A DNA stretch of 64,000 bases. Source: Lachnotalea sp. AF33-28 (GTDB lineage Bacteria; Bacillota; Clostridia; Lachnospirales; Lachnospiraceae). Position 1 is the stretch's first letter, and the number at the start of each line of letters is the position of its first letter. The position numbers and the translations under genes are program-made. The notes under the pieces are model-generated. The model did not search any database. It was given only the letters and a program-made list of their open reading frames with translations, and was not told the DNA's origin. Positions 43,099 through 52,297 of the stretch are shown piece by piece. The DNA lies in NCBI RefSeq assembly GCF_003477885.1, contig NZ_QUEE01000001.1:186001-250000 (forward strand), given 5' to 3'.

Positions 43099-43665
43099 CT
43101 AGAGCAGCTGGATATTAAACGCCGTTGTCTGCGGCGGTATGCTGGCTGTCTGAAAATTTGCATGCGTGATTCTGGCCATCTGTCCCGGCTGCAGGGCGCT
43201 GAACCTGACCGGAGCGCCAAAGCGGTTGTTGATAGTCGTCGTATTTGTGATTATAAACTTGGTCTGGTTGCGGATATTATTCGGATCTTCCGTGATAATA
43301 AAGCGGTTATCGAAGTCGACCAGAATAATACGGCCTGTCGTAACCGAAGAAGGCGGACGGAAATTTCTCTGGACAGCCACCAGAAAAGCCGTTGCCTGCG
43401 GCGGTATGCTTCTGGTCGTGCTCGACGAGATCACAGCACTGATCCGCATGCCCGGCTGCAGACAGCATAAACACATATTCTGCCCGAAAGCATTTAATAC
43501 AACCGTATTTCGGTTGAGATTCAGTTGGATTGTCTCCCCGTTGGCGAGGGAAACCACTATAAATGCATTCGCATTGTTTGTGCAGAAAGCATCTTCAATA
43601 AAGGCGTTATTGATCCGCCTTACGTTGCCCTGCAAAAAGAAGTTGCTGCGAGGGTCAATATTCAT
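43099..43665 (-). CDS. Hypothetical protein with two internal repeat units
   Basis: Protein of 188 residues, Asn- and Thr-rich with few charged residues and no signal peptide or membrane helix. Two units resemble each other: one ends QPGMRISAVIS...SIPPQATAFLVAVQ, the other QPGQMARITHA...SIPPQTTAFNIQLL, each preceded by a short beta-rich stretch. The start at 43665 follows a modest GGTGG site; an in-frame ATG at 43680 is possible. It has no recognised family. It stands alone, convergent with the glycosylase and 74 bases downstream of dapL. A small beta-rich, perhaps surface or spore-associated protein is only a guess. Confidence 0.6.
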   Translation of the reverse strand: MNIDPRSNFFLQGNVRRINNAFIEDAFCTNNANAFIVVSLANGETIQLNLNRNTVVLNAFGQNMCLCCLQPGMRISAVISSSTTRSIPPQATAFLVAVQRNFRPPSSVTTGRIILVDFDNRFIITEDPNNIRNQTKFIITNTTTINNRFGAPVRFSALQPGQMARITHANFQTASIPPQTTAFNIQLL

Positions 43666-43739
43666 ATAGCAGATTACCACCGATCGTTTTACTATATGTT
43701 ATGCAGATAGTGTCAATCGGTGATGGAAAATAAATCCTC

Positions 43740-44954
43740 TTACAGACTCTTAATTCTCTCCACCGCTTCCAGCGTATTCTCATACGTTCCAAAGCCGGTC
43801 AGGCGGAAATAGCCTTCCCCGCTGGGCCCAAATCCGGAACCGGGCGTGCCTACCACATTGACATTCTCCAGCAAATAATCGAAGAATTCCCAGGAGGTCA
43901 TCTTATCCGGTGTTTTCAGCCATACATAGGGAGAATTCACACCGCCAGCCACGGTATAGCCTGCGGCTTTCAGTCCGTCGAAGATCGTCCTGGCGTTATT
44001 CAGGTAATATGCAACCTGCTCTTTCAGCTGTGCCCTGCCCTCTTCACTGTAGACGGCTGCTCCGGCCTTCTGCACAATGTAAGGAGCCCCATTGTACTTC
44101 GTCCCATGGCGCCTTGCCCACATATCATGCAAGGATGCCTCCCCCCTCTTTAAGTCCTTCGGGATTACGGTGTAGCCCAGGCGTAATCCTGTAAAGCCCG
44201 CATTCTTGGAAAAGCTGCGGAATTCGATGGCGCAGGTTCTGGCGCCCTCGCATTCATAGATCGAATGGGGTATGCCCTCCTCCGTTATATATGCCTCATA
44301 GGCGGCGTCATACAGGATCACCGCACCCACTTTATTGGCATAATCCACCCATTTCTGCAGCTCCGGCTTTGTAATCGCCGCACCGGTGGGATTATTGGGA
44401 TAGCACAGGTAGATCAGATCCGGCGTCTCTTTAGGAAGCTCCGGCGTAAAATGATTCTCCAGCGTACAGGGCATATAGATCACATCGCTCCAGGTTTCCG
44501 CATCGGCATCATAGGTGCCTGTCCTGCCCGCCATCACGTTGGAATCCACATAGACCGGATACACGGGATCGCATACGGCGATCTTATTATCCAGTGAAAA
44601 TAGTTCCTGTATATTACCACAGTCGCATTTCGCCCCATCGCTTACAAAGATTTCATCCGCCTGAATGTCGCAGCCTCTGGAGGCAAAATCGCCTTCCACG
44701 ATAGCATTGCGCAAAAACTCATAGCCCAGATCCGGCGCATAACCTTTAAAAGTAGCGGCGTCCGCCATCTCATCCACCGCGCTGTGCAGCGCCTTTATGA
44801 TTGCAGGCGCCAGCGGCTGGGTCACATCCCCAATGCCCAGGCGGATGATTTTCTTATCCGGATGCAGTCCGGCATATGTGTTCACTTTCTTGCCGATGGC
44901 TGCAAACAGATAGCTTCCCGGCAGTTTAAGATAATTGTCGTTTACTTTGTACAT
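43740..44954 (-). CDS. dapL: LL-diaminopimelate aminotransferase
   Basis: PLP enzyme of 404 residues, usual length for DapL. It converts tetrahydrodipicolinate and glutamate directly to LL-diaminopimelate, bypassing the succinylase or acetylase branches. The N-terminus VNDNYLKLPGSYLFAAIGKKV and the PLP-lysine segment FRSFSKNAGFTGLRLGY are diagnostic. It lies 55 bases downstream of dapF, the next enzyme of the path to meso-diaminopimelate and lysine. Confidence 0.95.
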   Translation of the reverse strand: MYKVNDNYLKLPGSYLFAAIGKKVNTYAGLHPDKKIIRLGIGDVTQPLAPAIIKALHSAVDEMADAATFKGYAPDLGYEFLRNAIVEGDFASRGCDIQADEIFVSDGAKCDCGNIQELFSLDNKIAVCDPVYPVYVDSNVMAGRTGTYDADAETWSDVIYMPCTLENHFTPELPKETPDLIYLCYPNNPTGAAITKPELQKWVDYANKVGAVILYDAAYEAYITEEGIPHSIYECEGARTCAIEFRSFSKNAGFTGLRLGYTVIPKDLKRGEASLHDMWARRHGTKYNGAPYIVQKAGAAVYSEEGRAQLKEQVAYYLNNARTIFDGLKAAGYTVAGGVNSPYVWLKTPDKMTSWEFFDYLLENVNVVGTPGSGFGPSGEGYFRLTGFGTYENTLEAVERIKSL

Positions 44955-45009
44955 GGTTGTTTTCCTCTCTGCTTATATTTGTCACCCTGTCTCCCCAAAC
45001 ATATAGCCT

Positions 45010-45867
45010 TTATATCTCGATCTCGCCGCGGAATACTTCCGTGGCGGAACCGGTCATCAGCACATGTCCCCTGTTTTGGTCCCAATGGATCGTAAGGGAA
45101 CCTCCCAACAGCTTGACGGTAACTTCATCCTCTGCCGTATAATTGGCAAGCGCAAAAGCTACGGCCGATGCCGTGGCGCCGGTACCGCAGGCCATGGTCT
45201 CTCCTGACCCGCGCTCCCACACGCGCATCCGGATGTTCCTCGTGTCCACCACCTGGACAAATTCGGTGTTCGTACGGTCGGGAAAGCGTTCGTGCTTTTC
45301 AAAGTCCGGTCCTAACTTTTCAATATCCAGGCTGTCTATGTCCTCCATAAACACCACCGCATGGGGATTGCCCACGCTGATGCAGATCATCGGATAATCT
45401 TTACCGTTCACATTCAGCGTTTCCCAGATCTGGTCATGAATCAGCATCTCTTTGGGCACCTGCGACAGATCAAGGGAGGCCCGGTTGCTGGTCAGATACG
45501 GAACGCCCATATCCACCGTCACCAGACCCACCCGCTCGTTTTTCACGCTTAAGGTCACTGTTTTAATGCCTGAATCCGTCTCAATCGCCAGCTCGGTCAT
45601 GTTCGTCATGCCATGGTCATAGACATATTTTGCCACACAGCGTATACCGTTTCCGCACATGGCTCCCCTGGAGCCATCCGCGTTGTACATCTCCATTTTA
45701 AAATCCGCGAGATCCGACGGCTTTATAAGTATCAGTCCGTCCGAACCGATGCCGAAACGCCGGCTGCTCACCAGCTCCGCCATGCGGCTGGGATCGGGGA
45801 CCTCTTCTTCAAAACAGTTTACATACACATAATCGTTGCCGATACCATGCATTTTGGTAAATTTCAT
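45010..45867 (-). CDS. dapF: Diaminopimelate epimerase
   Basis: Epimerase of 285 residues that turns LL- into meso-diaminopimelate for peptidoglycan and lysine. Both catalytic cysteines are present: MCGNGIRC and ETMACGTGATASA. The N-terminus MKFTKMHGIGNDYVYVN is typical. The ATG at 45867 is preferred because GGAG lies seven bases upstream; an in-frame ATG lies at 45879. It forms an operon with dapL. Confidence 0.95.
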   Translation of the reverse strand: MKFTKMHGIGNDYVYVNCFEEEVPDPSRMAELVSSRRFGIGSDGLILIKPSDLADFKMEMYNADGSRGAMCGNGIRCVAKYVYDHGMTNMTELAIETDSGIKTVTLSVKNERVGLVTVDMGVPYLTSNRASLDLSQVPKEMLIHDQIWETLNVNGKDYPMICISVGNPHAVVFMEDIDSLDIEKLGPDFEKHERFPDRTNTEFVQVVDTRNIRMRVWERGSGETMACGTGATASAVAFALANYTAEDEVTVKLLGGSLTIHWDQNRGHVLMTGSATEVFRGEIEI

Positions 45868-46076
45868 TCTTTGCTCCATTCTTACGCAGTTTTCTGCATG
45901 CGTCTATCTATATCTTCGTCCGAAAGCCAGGCCGGCGCCTGTTTTGTGTACGGCCCGGATCATCGGCCGCTTTGTTTTTACAGTTTCCATTGCACCGTTT
46001 TTCCTGCTTTCTGAACGGTTGCTATCATTGTATGATGATAACAGCCGCCCGGTTATTTGTCAATAAAATGCCAATA

Positions 46077-47243
46077 TTATTCCTTATCATCCCTGCCGCC
46101 GGTATCCTTTGCGGATTGGTCTTTTGAGAACCGGAAGCTGTTGACTTCCGTTATGAGTTCCCTTACGGCATTCACCAGGGAGTCAAAAGCCCCGAACTTA
46201 TAGAACTCTATGACGATCAGGCCCACAGGGACTGCCAATATCATACCGCCCAGTCCCCCGACGCGAAAGCCTACATAGAGCAGAAACAGGGTCGCCATAG
46301 GGTTTAAGCCCATGCTGTCCCCCACGATCTTAGGCTGGATCAGCTGGCGGGTCACTTGCGTCACCACATACAAAACACCCAGGCCTATGGCCAGATAATA
46401 CTCGCCGTTAAAAAATTTAAGCAGCGCCCATGGGATCAGGACCGTACCGGTTCCGAACACCGGCAGAAAATCCAGGAATGCGATCAGTATGGCCAGAAGC
46501 ACGCTGTATTTGATATGTAGGATCCAAAATCCCGCCACGAGAAGCACCGCCACCACGAACATGATGCGAAACTGAGCCAGGAAATATCCTCCCACCAGCC
46601 GCTTTGTATTGCTGCTCGCCATCCTCGTATAGCGCTGGAGGCTGCCGGGCATATATTTTCTAAGGACGTCCAGCACCTTCTCCCGTTCCGCTATAAAGAA
46701 ATAGGAGGACATGATTGTCACCACCGTATAGACAAGCGCGCCCGGGATGCCCTTGGCCACATTGCCGGCCACCTCGATGGCTGGATCGCCGATGTGAGAT
46801 ACCAAGGAGCTGGCATAGTCATTGATTTTGGTGCCCATATTCTGAAGCGCTTCCTGGACAGACATCGGGAGCATGGCGAACAGTCCGGAAAAACGCATCA
46901 GCATATAGTCCAGTTCCGTCTCTATCTGTTCGAACAGATTCGGCAGGTCCCGGATAAATTCCACGCACTGCGTCACCACATTGCTGATCAGGTAATAACC
47001 GCCCAGCACGATGACCGCAAGCACTCCCACCACGATGGCGAGTGAGCTGGCCTTGCGCACGATCTTCAGCCGCTTTTCCAGAAAATGCACCAGCGGATTG
47101 GCGATCATGGCAATCACCCAGCCTATGATAAAGGGCATGAAAAAGCCCAGCAGCCGCGGTCCCAGCAAAGCGATCAACAGGATTACAGCAAACGGTATTA
47201 TGATATTGAGTGTAATTCTAAGATACTTCTGAAATGTCTGCAT
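46077..47243 (-). CDS. AI-2E family transporter (YtvI/PerM-like permease)
   Basis: Integral membrane protein of 388 residues with about eight helices and the family core (LLAILIAFLDFLPVFGTGTVLIPWAL, QPKIVGDSMGLNPMATLFLLYVGF). The family name comes from an autoinducer-2 exporter claim; other members are implicated in ion exchange or sporulation. Substrate here is unknown. It follows the metal permease gene by 8 bases and may be transcribed with it. Confidence 0.85.
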   Translation of the reverse strand: MQTFQKYLRITLNIIIPFAVILLIALLGPRLLGFFMPFIIGWVIAMIANPLVHFLEKRLKIVRKASSLAIVVGVLAVIVLGGYYLISNVVTQCVEFIRDLPNLFEQIETELDYMLMRFSGLFAMLPMSVQEALQNMGTKINDYASSLVSHIGDPAIEVAGNVAKGIPGALVYTVVTIMSSYFFIAEREKVLDVLRKYMPGSLQRYTRMASSNTKRLVGGYFLAQFRIMFVVAVLLVAGFWILHIKYSVLLAILIAFLDFLPVFGTGTVLIPWALLKFFNGEYYLAIGLGVLYVVTQVTRQLIQPKIVGDSMGLNPMATLFLLYVGFRVGGLGGMILAVPVGLIVIEFYKFGAFDSLVNAVRELITEVNSFRFSKDQSAKDTGGRDDKE

Positions 47244-47251
47244 AACTCACC

Positions 47252-48064
47252 TCAGCTTCCATGGCTTTTACTGTAAAAAAAGGTACAGAAGAATATGACG
47301 GCCGCAACGATCACAATGGCCGGTCCTGTGGCCATATTGCAGTAGAAGGACACAACCAGACCCAGGATGCCGGAAAACAGGGAGAACAGCACGGAGAAGA
47401 AGTGGTATTCCCTCATATTTGCGGATATATTTCTGGCGGCAGCCGCCGGCAGGATCAAAAGGGCGTTGATCAGCAGGATTCCCACCCACCGTATGGACAG
47501 CATGACGATCACGGCCAGGGCCGCTGCGAAGAGGTTCTCCATCCACTTTACCGGCACTCCGTAGCTGGCCGCCAGACTGCGGTTGATGCTGATCGCATGC
47601 AGCATGTTGAAACAGAACAGCCAGAAGATCAGGATCGCGCCGAATATCACCGCCAGGTTCACGATCTCCTGCGCCGTTATGCTAAGCACATCGCCTACCA
47701 GCACACTTGAATATCTGCTGAAATTGCCGCCCTGGGACAGTATGGCAAGTCCCAAAGCGATGCTCAAGGAGGAAAATACGGAAATTACCGTATCCGTCCC
47801 CACAAATCTGCTCTGTTTTATTTTATTCAGAAGCAGCGCAAAAAGAATCGCAAATACAATCATAATCAGATTTACATTGCCGATTCCCAGTATCACGCCT
47901 ATGCCGATGCCGGTCAGCGCCGAATGCCCCAGCGCATCGGAAAAAAACGCCATCTTATTTTCCACCACCATGGTGCCCATCAGGCCGAACAGCGGCGTGA
48001 TGATGCAGACGGCAAGCAGCGCGTTGCGCATGAAATCATATTCCAGAAAGGACAGCAAATTCAT
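47252..48064 (-). CDS. Zinc/manganese ABC transporter permease, ZnuB/MntB type
   Basis: ABC-3 family membrane permease of 270 residues with about eight helices (VENKMAFFSDALGHSALTGIGIG, VSIALGLAIL-type segments, YGVPVKWMENLF). The ATG at 48064 follows AGGAGGTATGAG; the frame is open to 48208 but that part overlaps the ATPase gene. It is third in a binding protein-ATPase-permease operon. Confidence 0.9.
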   Translation of the reverse strand: MNLLSFLEYDFMRNALLAVCIITPLFGLMGTMVVENKMAFFSDALGHSALTGIGIGVILGIGNVNLIMIVFAILFALLLNKIKQSRFVGTDTVISVFSSLSIALGLAILSQGGNFSRYSSVLVGDVLSITAQEIVNLAVIFGAILIFWLFCFNMLHAISINRSLAASYGVPVKWMENLFAAALAVIVMLSIRWVGILLINALLILPAAAARNISANMREYHFFSVLFSLFSGILGLVVSFYCNMATGPAIVIVAAVIFFCTFFYSKSHGS

Positions 48065-48065
48065 C

Positions 48066-48800
48066 TCATACCTCCTGTACCTCCCGGACGCCGAACTCTT
48101 TTTGAAAGCTCTCGCTTTCAAAGACTTCCCCGGGCGTGCCCGATGCCAGCACCGTCTTGTCCAGCAGCATGACCTGATCCGCATATCTGGCCACATAATC
48201 CAGATCATGGGAAATCAGCACCACAGCCAGATCATTGTTTTCGGAAAGATATTTTATGGTGTCAAAAAACATCTGCATGCCGGGCCGGTCTATGCCGGAA
48301 ACAGGTTCATCGAGCAGCAGCAGATTAGGCTTTTTTATCGCAGCCATGGTGAGCAGAACTCTCTGCAGCTGGCCGCCTGACAGATTGCAGACCTGCCGGT
48401 CGATCAGCTCCTCCGCCTGAAACAGCTTCAGATTATCCCGTATCTCCCGGTACAGCTTTTTATTTTTATACAGAAACACCGGAGCGCCGCTGTGAAAGCT
48501 GGCAATCAGATCATAGACGCTGGAAGGCGTATTTTTATCGATGTTAAGGTGCTGCGGCACATAGCCGATCTTTAAATTATGGAAGGTCTGATCCTTCAGA
48601 TCCTTAAACTCGACTTTGCCGGTATAGGGCACCTCTCCCAGTATGGCCCGGATCAAAGTGGATTTCCCGGCTCCGTTTTTTCCGATCACCGCGCAGATGG
48701 ATCCGCAGTGTATATGCAGATTGACGTGTTCGATGATCGTCTCCCCGCCCATAGTGACCGTCATATCATGGATTTTAATGCAGTGAAGCCCGCATTTCAT
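48066..48800 (-). CDS. Zinc/manganese ABC transporter ATPase, ZnuC/MntA type
   Basis: ATPase of 244 residues. Walker A is GKNGAGKST, signature LSGGQLQRVLL, Walker B NLLLLDEPVSGID, and switch His in LISHDLDYVARYADQVMLLD, close to other metal importers of the ABC-3 group. It stops one base before the permease start and follows the binding protein by 13 bases. Confidence 0.9.
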   Translation of the reverse strand: MKCGLHCIKIHDMTVTMGGETIIEHVNLHIHCGSICAVIGKNGAGKSTLIRAILGEVPYTGKVEFKDLKDQTFHNLKIGYVPQHLNIDKNTPSSVYDLIASFHSGAPVFLYKNKKLYREIRDNLKLFQAEELIDRQVCNLSGGQLQRVLLTMAAIKKPNLLLLDEPVSGIDRPGMQMFFDTIKYLSENNDLAVVLISHDLDYVARYADQVMLLDKTVLASGTPGEVFESESFQKEFGVREVQEV

Positions 48801-48813
48801 GGCGCCGCCTCCT

Positions 48814-49758
48814 CTACTTAACAGCCTCTGTTATCTTTTTTAAATTTGAACGGTAAGAGGTGAGGTAGGAGTCGACGGCGTAATCGCCTTCCGTCAGCGT
48901 ATCCAGCACACAGACAGGTGCGCCGGTGGCCTGGGATATAGTCTCTGCAATGGATCTGCTGTAACGCTCCTCACACAGCAGAAGTGTATCTTCTCCGTCA
49001 CTGCCGATCAGATCGATGATATGGGATATGTCCCCCGCGCTCACCGCTGCCTCGCCGTCCAGATCAAGGACTTCCAGAACCGGCAGCCCAAGATCCTCCG
49101 CCAGATACATAAAAGACTCCTGAAACAGAACGGCCCTCCTGCCCTTTACAAACTCCCTGACCCCGTCCGTCTCCCCGGAAAGCTCCGCTACGCTGCGCTT
49201 ATAATCCGCGGCATTGTCAAGGTAAGCCAATGCATGGACCGGGTCCGCCCCGGCAAGTCCGGAAGCGATATTATCCACAAAAGTTTCATAACGGGCAAGG
49301 CTCATCCACACATGGGCGTTTTTATCCCCATGGTCATGTTCTGTTTCATGGCCCTCATGGCTCCCGCTGCGGTTTTCAAGCAGTTCCATGTTGTCGGAAG
49401 CCGTCACAATCCCAAGGCCCGGAACTCTGGAAGCCACATCCTCCATAAAGGTCTCCATGCCGCCTCCGTTGATCACAAACACATCCGCCTCATTCAGAAG
49501 CACCATATCCTTGGTGCTGGGCTGATAATCGTGAAGGCATCCGGTCTTTGGCTCGGTCATGTTGGAAAGCTCCACCCCCTCAATGCCGCCCGCAATATTC
49601 TCTACGGCGACATAGACCGGATAGAAGGAGGTCACGATCCGAAATTCCCCATGGCCGCTTTCAGAGGAGCCCGCGCTTATTGCGATGACTCCCACACCCG
49701 CCAGGCTGATGCATAGCAGCATCACAAATACAAATACATATTTATTTTTCACAGTCAA
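48814..49758 (-). CDS. Zinc/manganese-binding protein of an ABC importer (ZnuA/TroA family)
   Basis: Cluster A-I metal-binding protein of 314 residues. Likely ligands are His of GCLHDYQP, His of NAHVWMS, Glu of LFQESFMYL and Asp of VCVLDTL. His-His-Glu-Asp is the set of manganese proteins such as PsaA, but a His-rich loop (EGHETEHDHGDKNAH) typical of zinc binders lies before the second His. Metal choice is thus unclear. The N-terminal hydrophobic segment has a Cys16 but no good lipobox, so the anchor may be an uncleaved helix. It is first in the importer operon. Confidence 0.88.
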   Translation of the reverse strand: MTVKNKYVFVFVMLLCISLAGVGVIAISAGSSESGHGEFRIVTSFYPVYVAVENIAGGIEGVELSNMTEPKTGCLHDYQPSTKDMVLLNEADVFVINGGGMETFMEDVASRVPGLGIVTASDNMELLENRSGSHEGHETEHDHGDKNAHVWMSLARYETFVDNIASGLAGADPVHALAYLDNAADYKRSVAELSGETDGVREFVKGRRAVLFQESFMYLAEDLGLPVLEVLDLDGEAAVSAGDISHIIDLIGSDGEDTLLLCEERYSRSIAETISQATGAPVCVLDTLTEGDYAVDSYLTSYRSNLKKITEAVK

Positions 49759-49779
49759 TCCTTCTTATGAACCGCATGT

Positions 49780-50835
49780 TCATTTCATGATATCTTCCAG
49801 ACAGCGGTACAGGGCCTCCATCTGCTCATCGGTGCCCACCGTAATGCGCAGATAATTGTCAATGCGGGGCGCCTTAAAATAGCGCACATAAATCCCGGAC
49901 TCCTTGAGCATGGCAAAGAGCTCTTCTGCCGGGTAGTCCGGATGCGAGGCAAACAAGAAATTCGCCCGTGAATCCGTGACCTCAAACCCCAGACTCTCCA
50001 GCTTTTTCTTCGCATGCTCTCTGGTAGTAATGATTTTTTCCAATGTTTCCCTGAAATATTCATCGTCCTTTACCGCTTCGATACCCAGTATCTGCGAAGG
50101 CCGGTTCATCGTATAGGAATTATAGGAATATTTCACATCGTTCATCGCCCGGATCAGCTCCGGGCTGCCCATCGCATACCCGATGCGCAGGCCTGCCATG
50201 GAGCGGGATTTGGAAAAGGTCTGCACCACCAGCAGATTGTCATATGTACTGATCAGGCGCAGCGCCGACTCTCCGCCGAAATCCACATAGGCCTCGTCAA
50301 CGATCACCACTGAATCCTGATTATGCCTTATGATATCTTCCACAGCATCAAGCTCCTCAAAGATGGCCGTGGGCGCGTTGGGATTTGGAAAGATCACCCC
50401 GCCGTTCTCCCTGTAATAGTCTTCCTTGCAAATCTTAAAGTCCGCATCCAGCGCCGGACGCTCATAGGGAATACGAAACAGGTCCGCCCATACGCTGTAA
50501 AAGGAATAGGTGATGTCCGGAAACAGTATGGGCCTGTCCGAGTTAAAGAAGGTCAGAAACGCCATGGCAAGCACGTCATCCGAGCCCACACCCACAAACA
50601 CCTGATCCGGCTTCAGACCATAATGATCTGCCAGCACGCCGGTAAGCTCCGCCGCACCCGGGTCCGGATAGAGCCTAAGGACATCCGTATCCATGGACTG
50701 TGCCAGCGCGCGCACTCCCGGCGCCGGCGGATACGGGTTTTCATTGGTATTCAGCTTTATAATATCGGTCCGCCGGGGCTGCTCTCCCGGCACATAGGGA
50801 ATCACCCTGCGAATATTTTCTATCCAGCCGCTCAT
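49780..50835 (-). CDS. hisC: Histidinol-phosphate aminotransferase
   Basis: PLP aminotransferase of 351 residues. It shows IKLNTNENPYPP near the N-terminus, YPDPGAAELTGVLA, FPNPNAPTA, and the PLP-lysine segment VQTFSKSRSMAGLRIGYAMG. These are HisC features. The ATG at 50835 follows AGAGG by six bases. It stands apart from other his genes, downstream of a second aminotransferase gene (24 bases), so a broader aromatic or histidinol phosphate role is possible. Confidence 0.85.
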   Translation of the reverse strand: MSGWIENIRRVIPYVPGEQPRRTDIIKLNTNENPYPPAPGVRALAQSMDTDVLRLYPDPGAAELTGVLADHYGLKPDQVFVGVGSDDVLAMAFLTFFNSDRPILFPDITYSFYSVWADLFRIPYERPALDADFKICKEDYYRENGGVIFPNPNAPTAIFEELDAVEDIIRHNQDSVVIVDEAYVDFGGESALRLISTYDNLLVVQTFSKSRSMAGLRIGYAMGSPELIRAMNDVKYSYNSYTMNRPSQILGIEAVKDDEYFRETLEKIITTREHAKKKLESLGFEVTDSRANFLFASHPDYPAEELFAMLKESGIYVRYFKAPRIDNYLRITVGTDEQMEALYRCLEDIMK

Positions 50836-50859
50836 AATCATCCTCTTTTCTCATTGCAT

Positions 50860-52062
50860 TCATTCTGCCTGCAGCAGGCCGTACTCCGCCGCCAGCTTTT
50901 TAAAAGCGGGCAGAGCGCGCTCAATCTTCTCATAGGATACACAGTAGGATATCCGAACATAACCGGGGCAGGCGAAAGAACTGCCGGGCACCATCAGGAT
51001 ATTGTATTTTTTCGCCGCTTCACAGAATTTCTTCTCATCCGGCTCCGGCGATTTCAAGAATAGGTAGAAAGCCCCCTGGGGCCTTATGCAGCTGAAACCG
51101 CAGGCGATCAGGCCGGTATACAGCAGATTTCTGTTTCTCTCATAATAGGCCACATCCGCTTCCTCATCCACGCATCGCAAAATCACGCGCTGCATCAGAG
51201 ACGGTGCGTTGACATAACCCAGCACACGGTTGGCGATCACCGCTGCCTGCAACAGTTCCCCGCTGTCCTCCACCGCATCGGGTATCACCAGATAGCCAAT
51301 ACGCTCTCCTGCCAGGGAGAGGGATTTACTGAAGGAATAGCAGACCACCGTATTATCATAATACCCGGTTATATAGGGAACATCGGCGCCGTCATAGGCC
51401 AGTTCACGGTAAGGTTCATCCGAGATAAGGACGATCGGATGCCCGATCTCTTTCTGTTTATCCTCAAGAACCTTTGCCAGGCTGCGTATGGTCTCCTCCG
51501 AATAGATCACACCGGTGGGATTGTGAGGCGTGTTGATAATCACCGCTTTGGTCCTGTCCGTGATCTTTTCTTTTAAGCATTGAAGATCCGGCTGGAAGTC
51601 GGGAGGATTCGGCGGAATCACCACCAGCTTTCCGTCATAATTGGCCGTATAGTTGCCGTATTCCAGAAAATACGGCGCAAATACAATCACCTCATCCCCG
51701 GGATTGAGCAGGCATTTCAGTATCGCGTTGAGACCGTCCGCCGCACCTGCGGTCATAATAATATTCCGCCCCTCAAGGGATGTATGAAACTTCCTGTTGA
51801 TCGACTGCGCCACAGCCTCCCGCACATCCTCATAACCTGCGTTGCTCATATAGCCGTGAACAAAAGTGGAGGGCTCCTCTTCCAGGATCTCCCTGATCGC
51901 CCGGTTCACGGCCTCCGGCGCCGGCACATTCGGATTGCCGATGCTGAAATCAAACACATTCTCCGCTCCGTAAATGCCCGCCAGCCGTTTTCCTTCTTCA
52001 AACATCACGCGAATCGCCGAATTGTTGGACACAAGCGGCTTCATCTTCTCTGAAATCATCAT
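50860..52062 (-). CDS. Class I/II pyridoxal-phosphate aminotransferase
   Basis: Aminotransferase of 400 residues. It has FDFSIGNPNVPAPEAVN, INTPHNPTGVIYSEE and the PLP-lysine segment VCYSFSKSLSLAGERIGYL. The ATG at 52062 follows GAGG six bases upstream; the longer frame to 52104 has no site. It resembles aspartate/aromatic-type enzymes of the family but the amino donor cannot be fixed. It is probably co-transcribed with hisC. Confidence 0.85.
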   Translation of the reverse strand: MMISEKMKPLVSNNSAIRVMFEEGKRLAGIYGAENVFDFSIGNPNVPAPEAVNRAIREILEEEPSTFVHGYMSNAGYEDVREAVAQSINRKFHTSLEGRNIIMTAGAADGLNAILKCLLNPGDEVIVFAPYFLEYGNYTANYDGKLVVIPPNPPDFQPDLQCLKEKITDRTKAVIINTPHNPTGVIYSEETIRSLAKVLEDKQKEIGHPIVLISDEPYRELAYDGADVPYITGYYDNTVVCYSFSKSLSLAGERIGYLVIPDAVEDSGELLQAAVIANRVLGYVNAPSLMQRVILRCVDEEADVAYYERNRNLLYTGLIACGFSCIRPQGAFYLFLKSPEPDEKKFCEAAKKYNILMVPGSSFACPGYVRISYCVSYEKIERALPAFKKLAAEYGLLQAE

Positions 52063-52092
52063 ATTCTGCCTCGTACCCTTTCCTAATTCATC

Positions 52093-52204
52093 CACTGTCA
52101 CCAACCGTCAGGTTGATGACTTACGCGCACTTCAGTGCGCTTTCGCTTCACTGTCACCAACCGCCAGGTTGATGACCTGCGCGCACTTCAGTGCGCTTCC
52201 GCTT
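52093..52204. repeat. Tandem duplication of a 56-bp double-hairpin unit
   Basis: Two units (52093-52148 and 52149-52204) differ at five or six positions. Each has a stem-loop of GTCACCAACC with GGTTGATGAC and a second short one of GCGCAC-TTCA-GTGCGC. They lie between glmM and the aminotransferase gene, 31 bases upstream of the latter's start. Function is unknown; a duplicated intergenic repeat or leader element is most likely. Confidence 0.8.
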
Positions 52205-52297
52205 CGGGAAAACCGCAGACGGCCTGCTGCCACCTGCGGTCCCTCCATAATCTGATATGTTTATCGCGGACACATGATGTCCCATCCCATGAGATTT

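Noticed and set aside
52093..52204. Possible CRISPR array
   Set aside because: Only two units, directly adjoining with no spacers, and no cas genes in the window.
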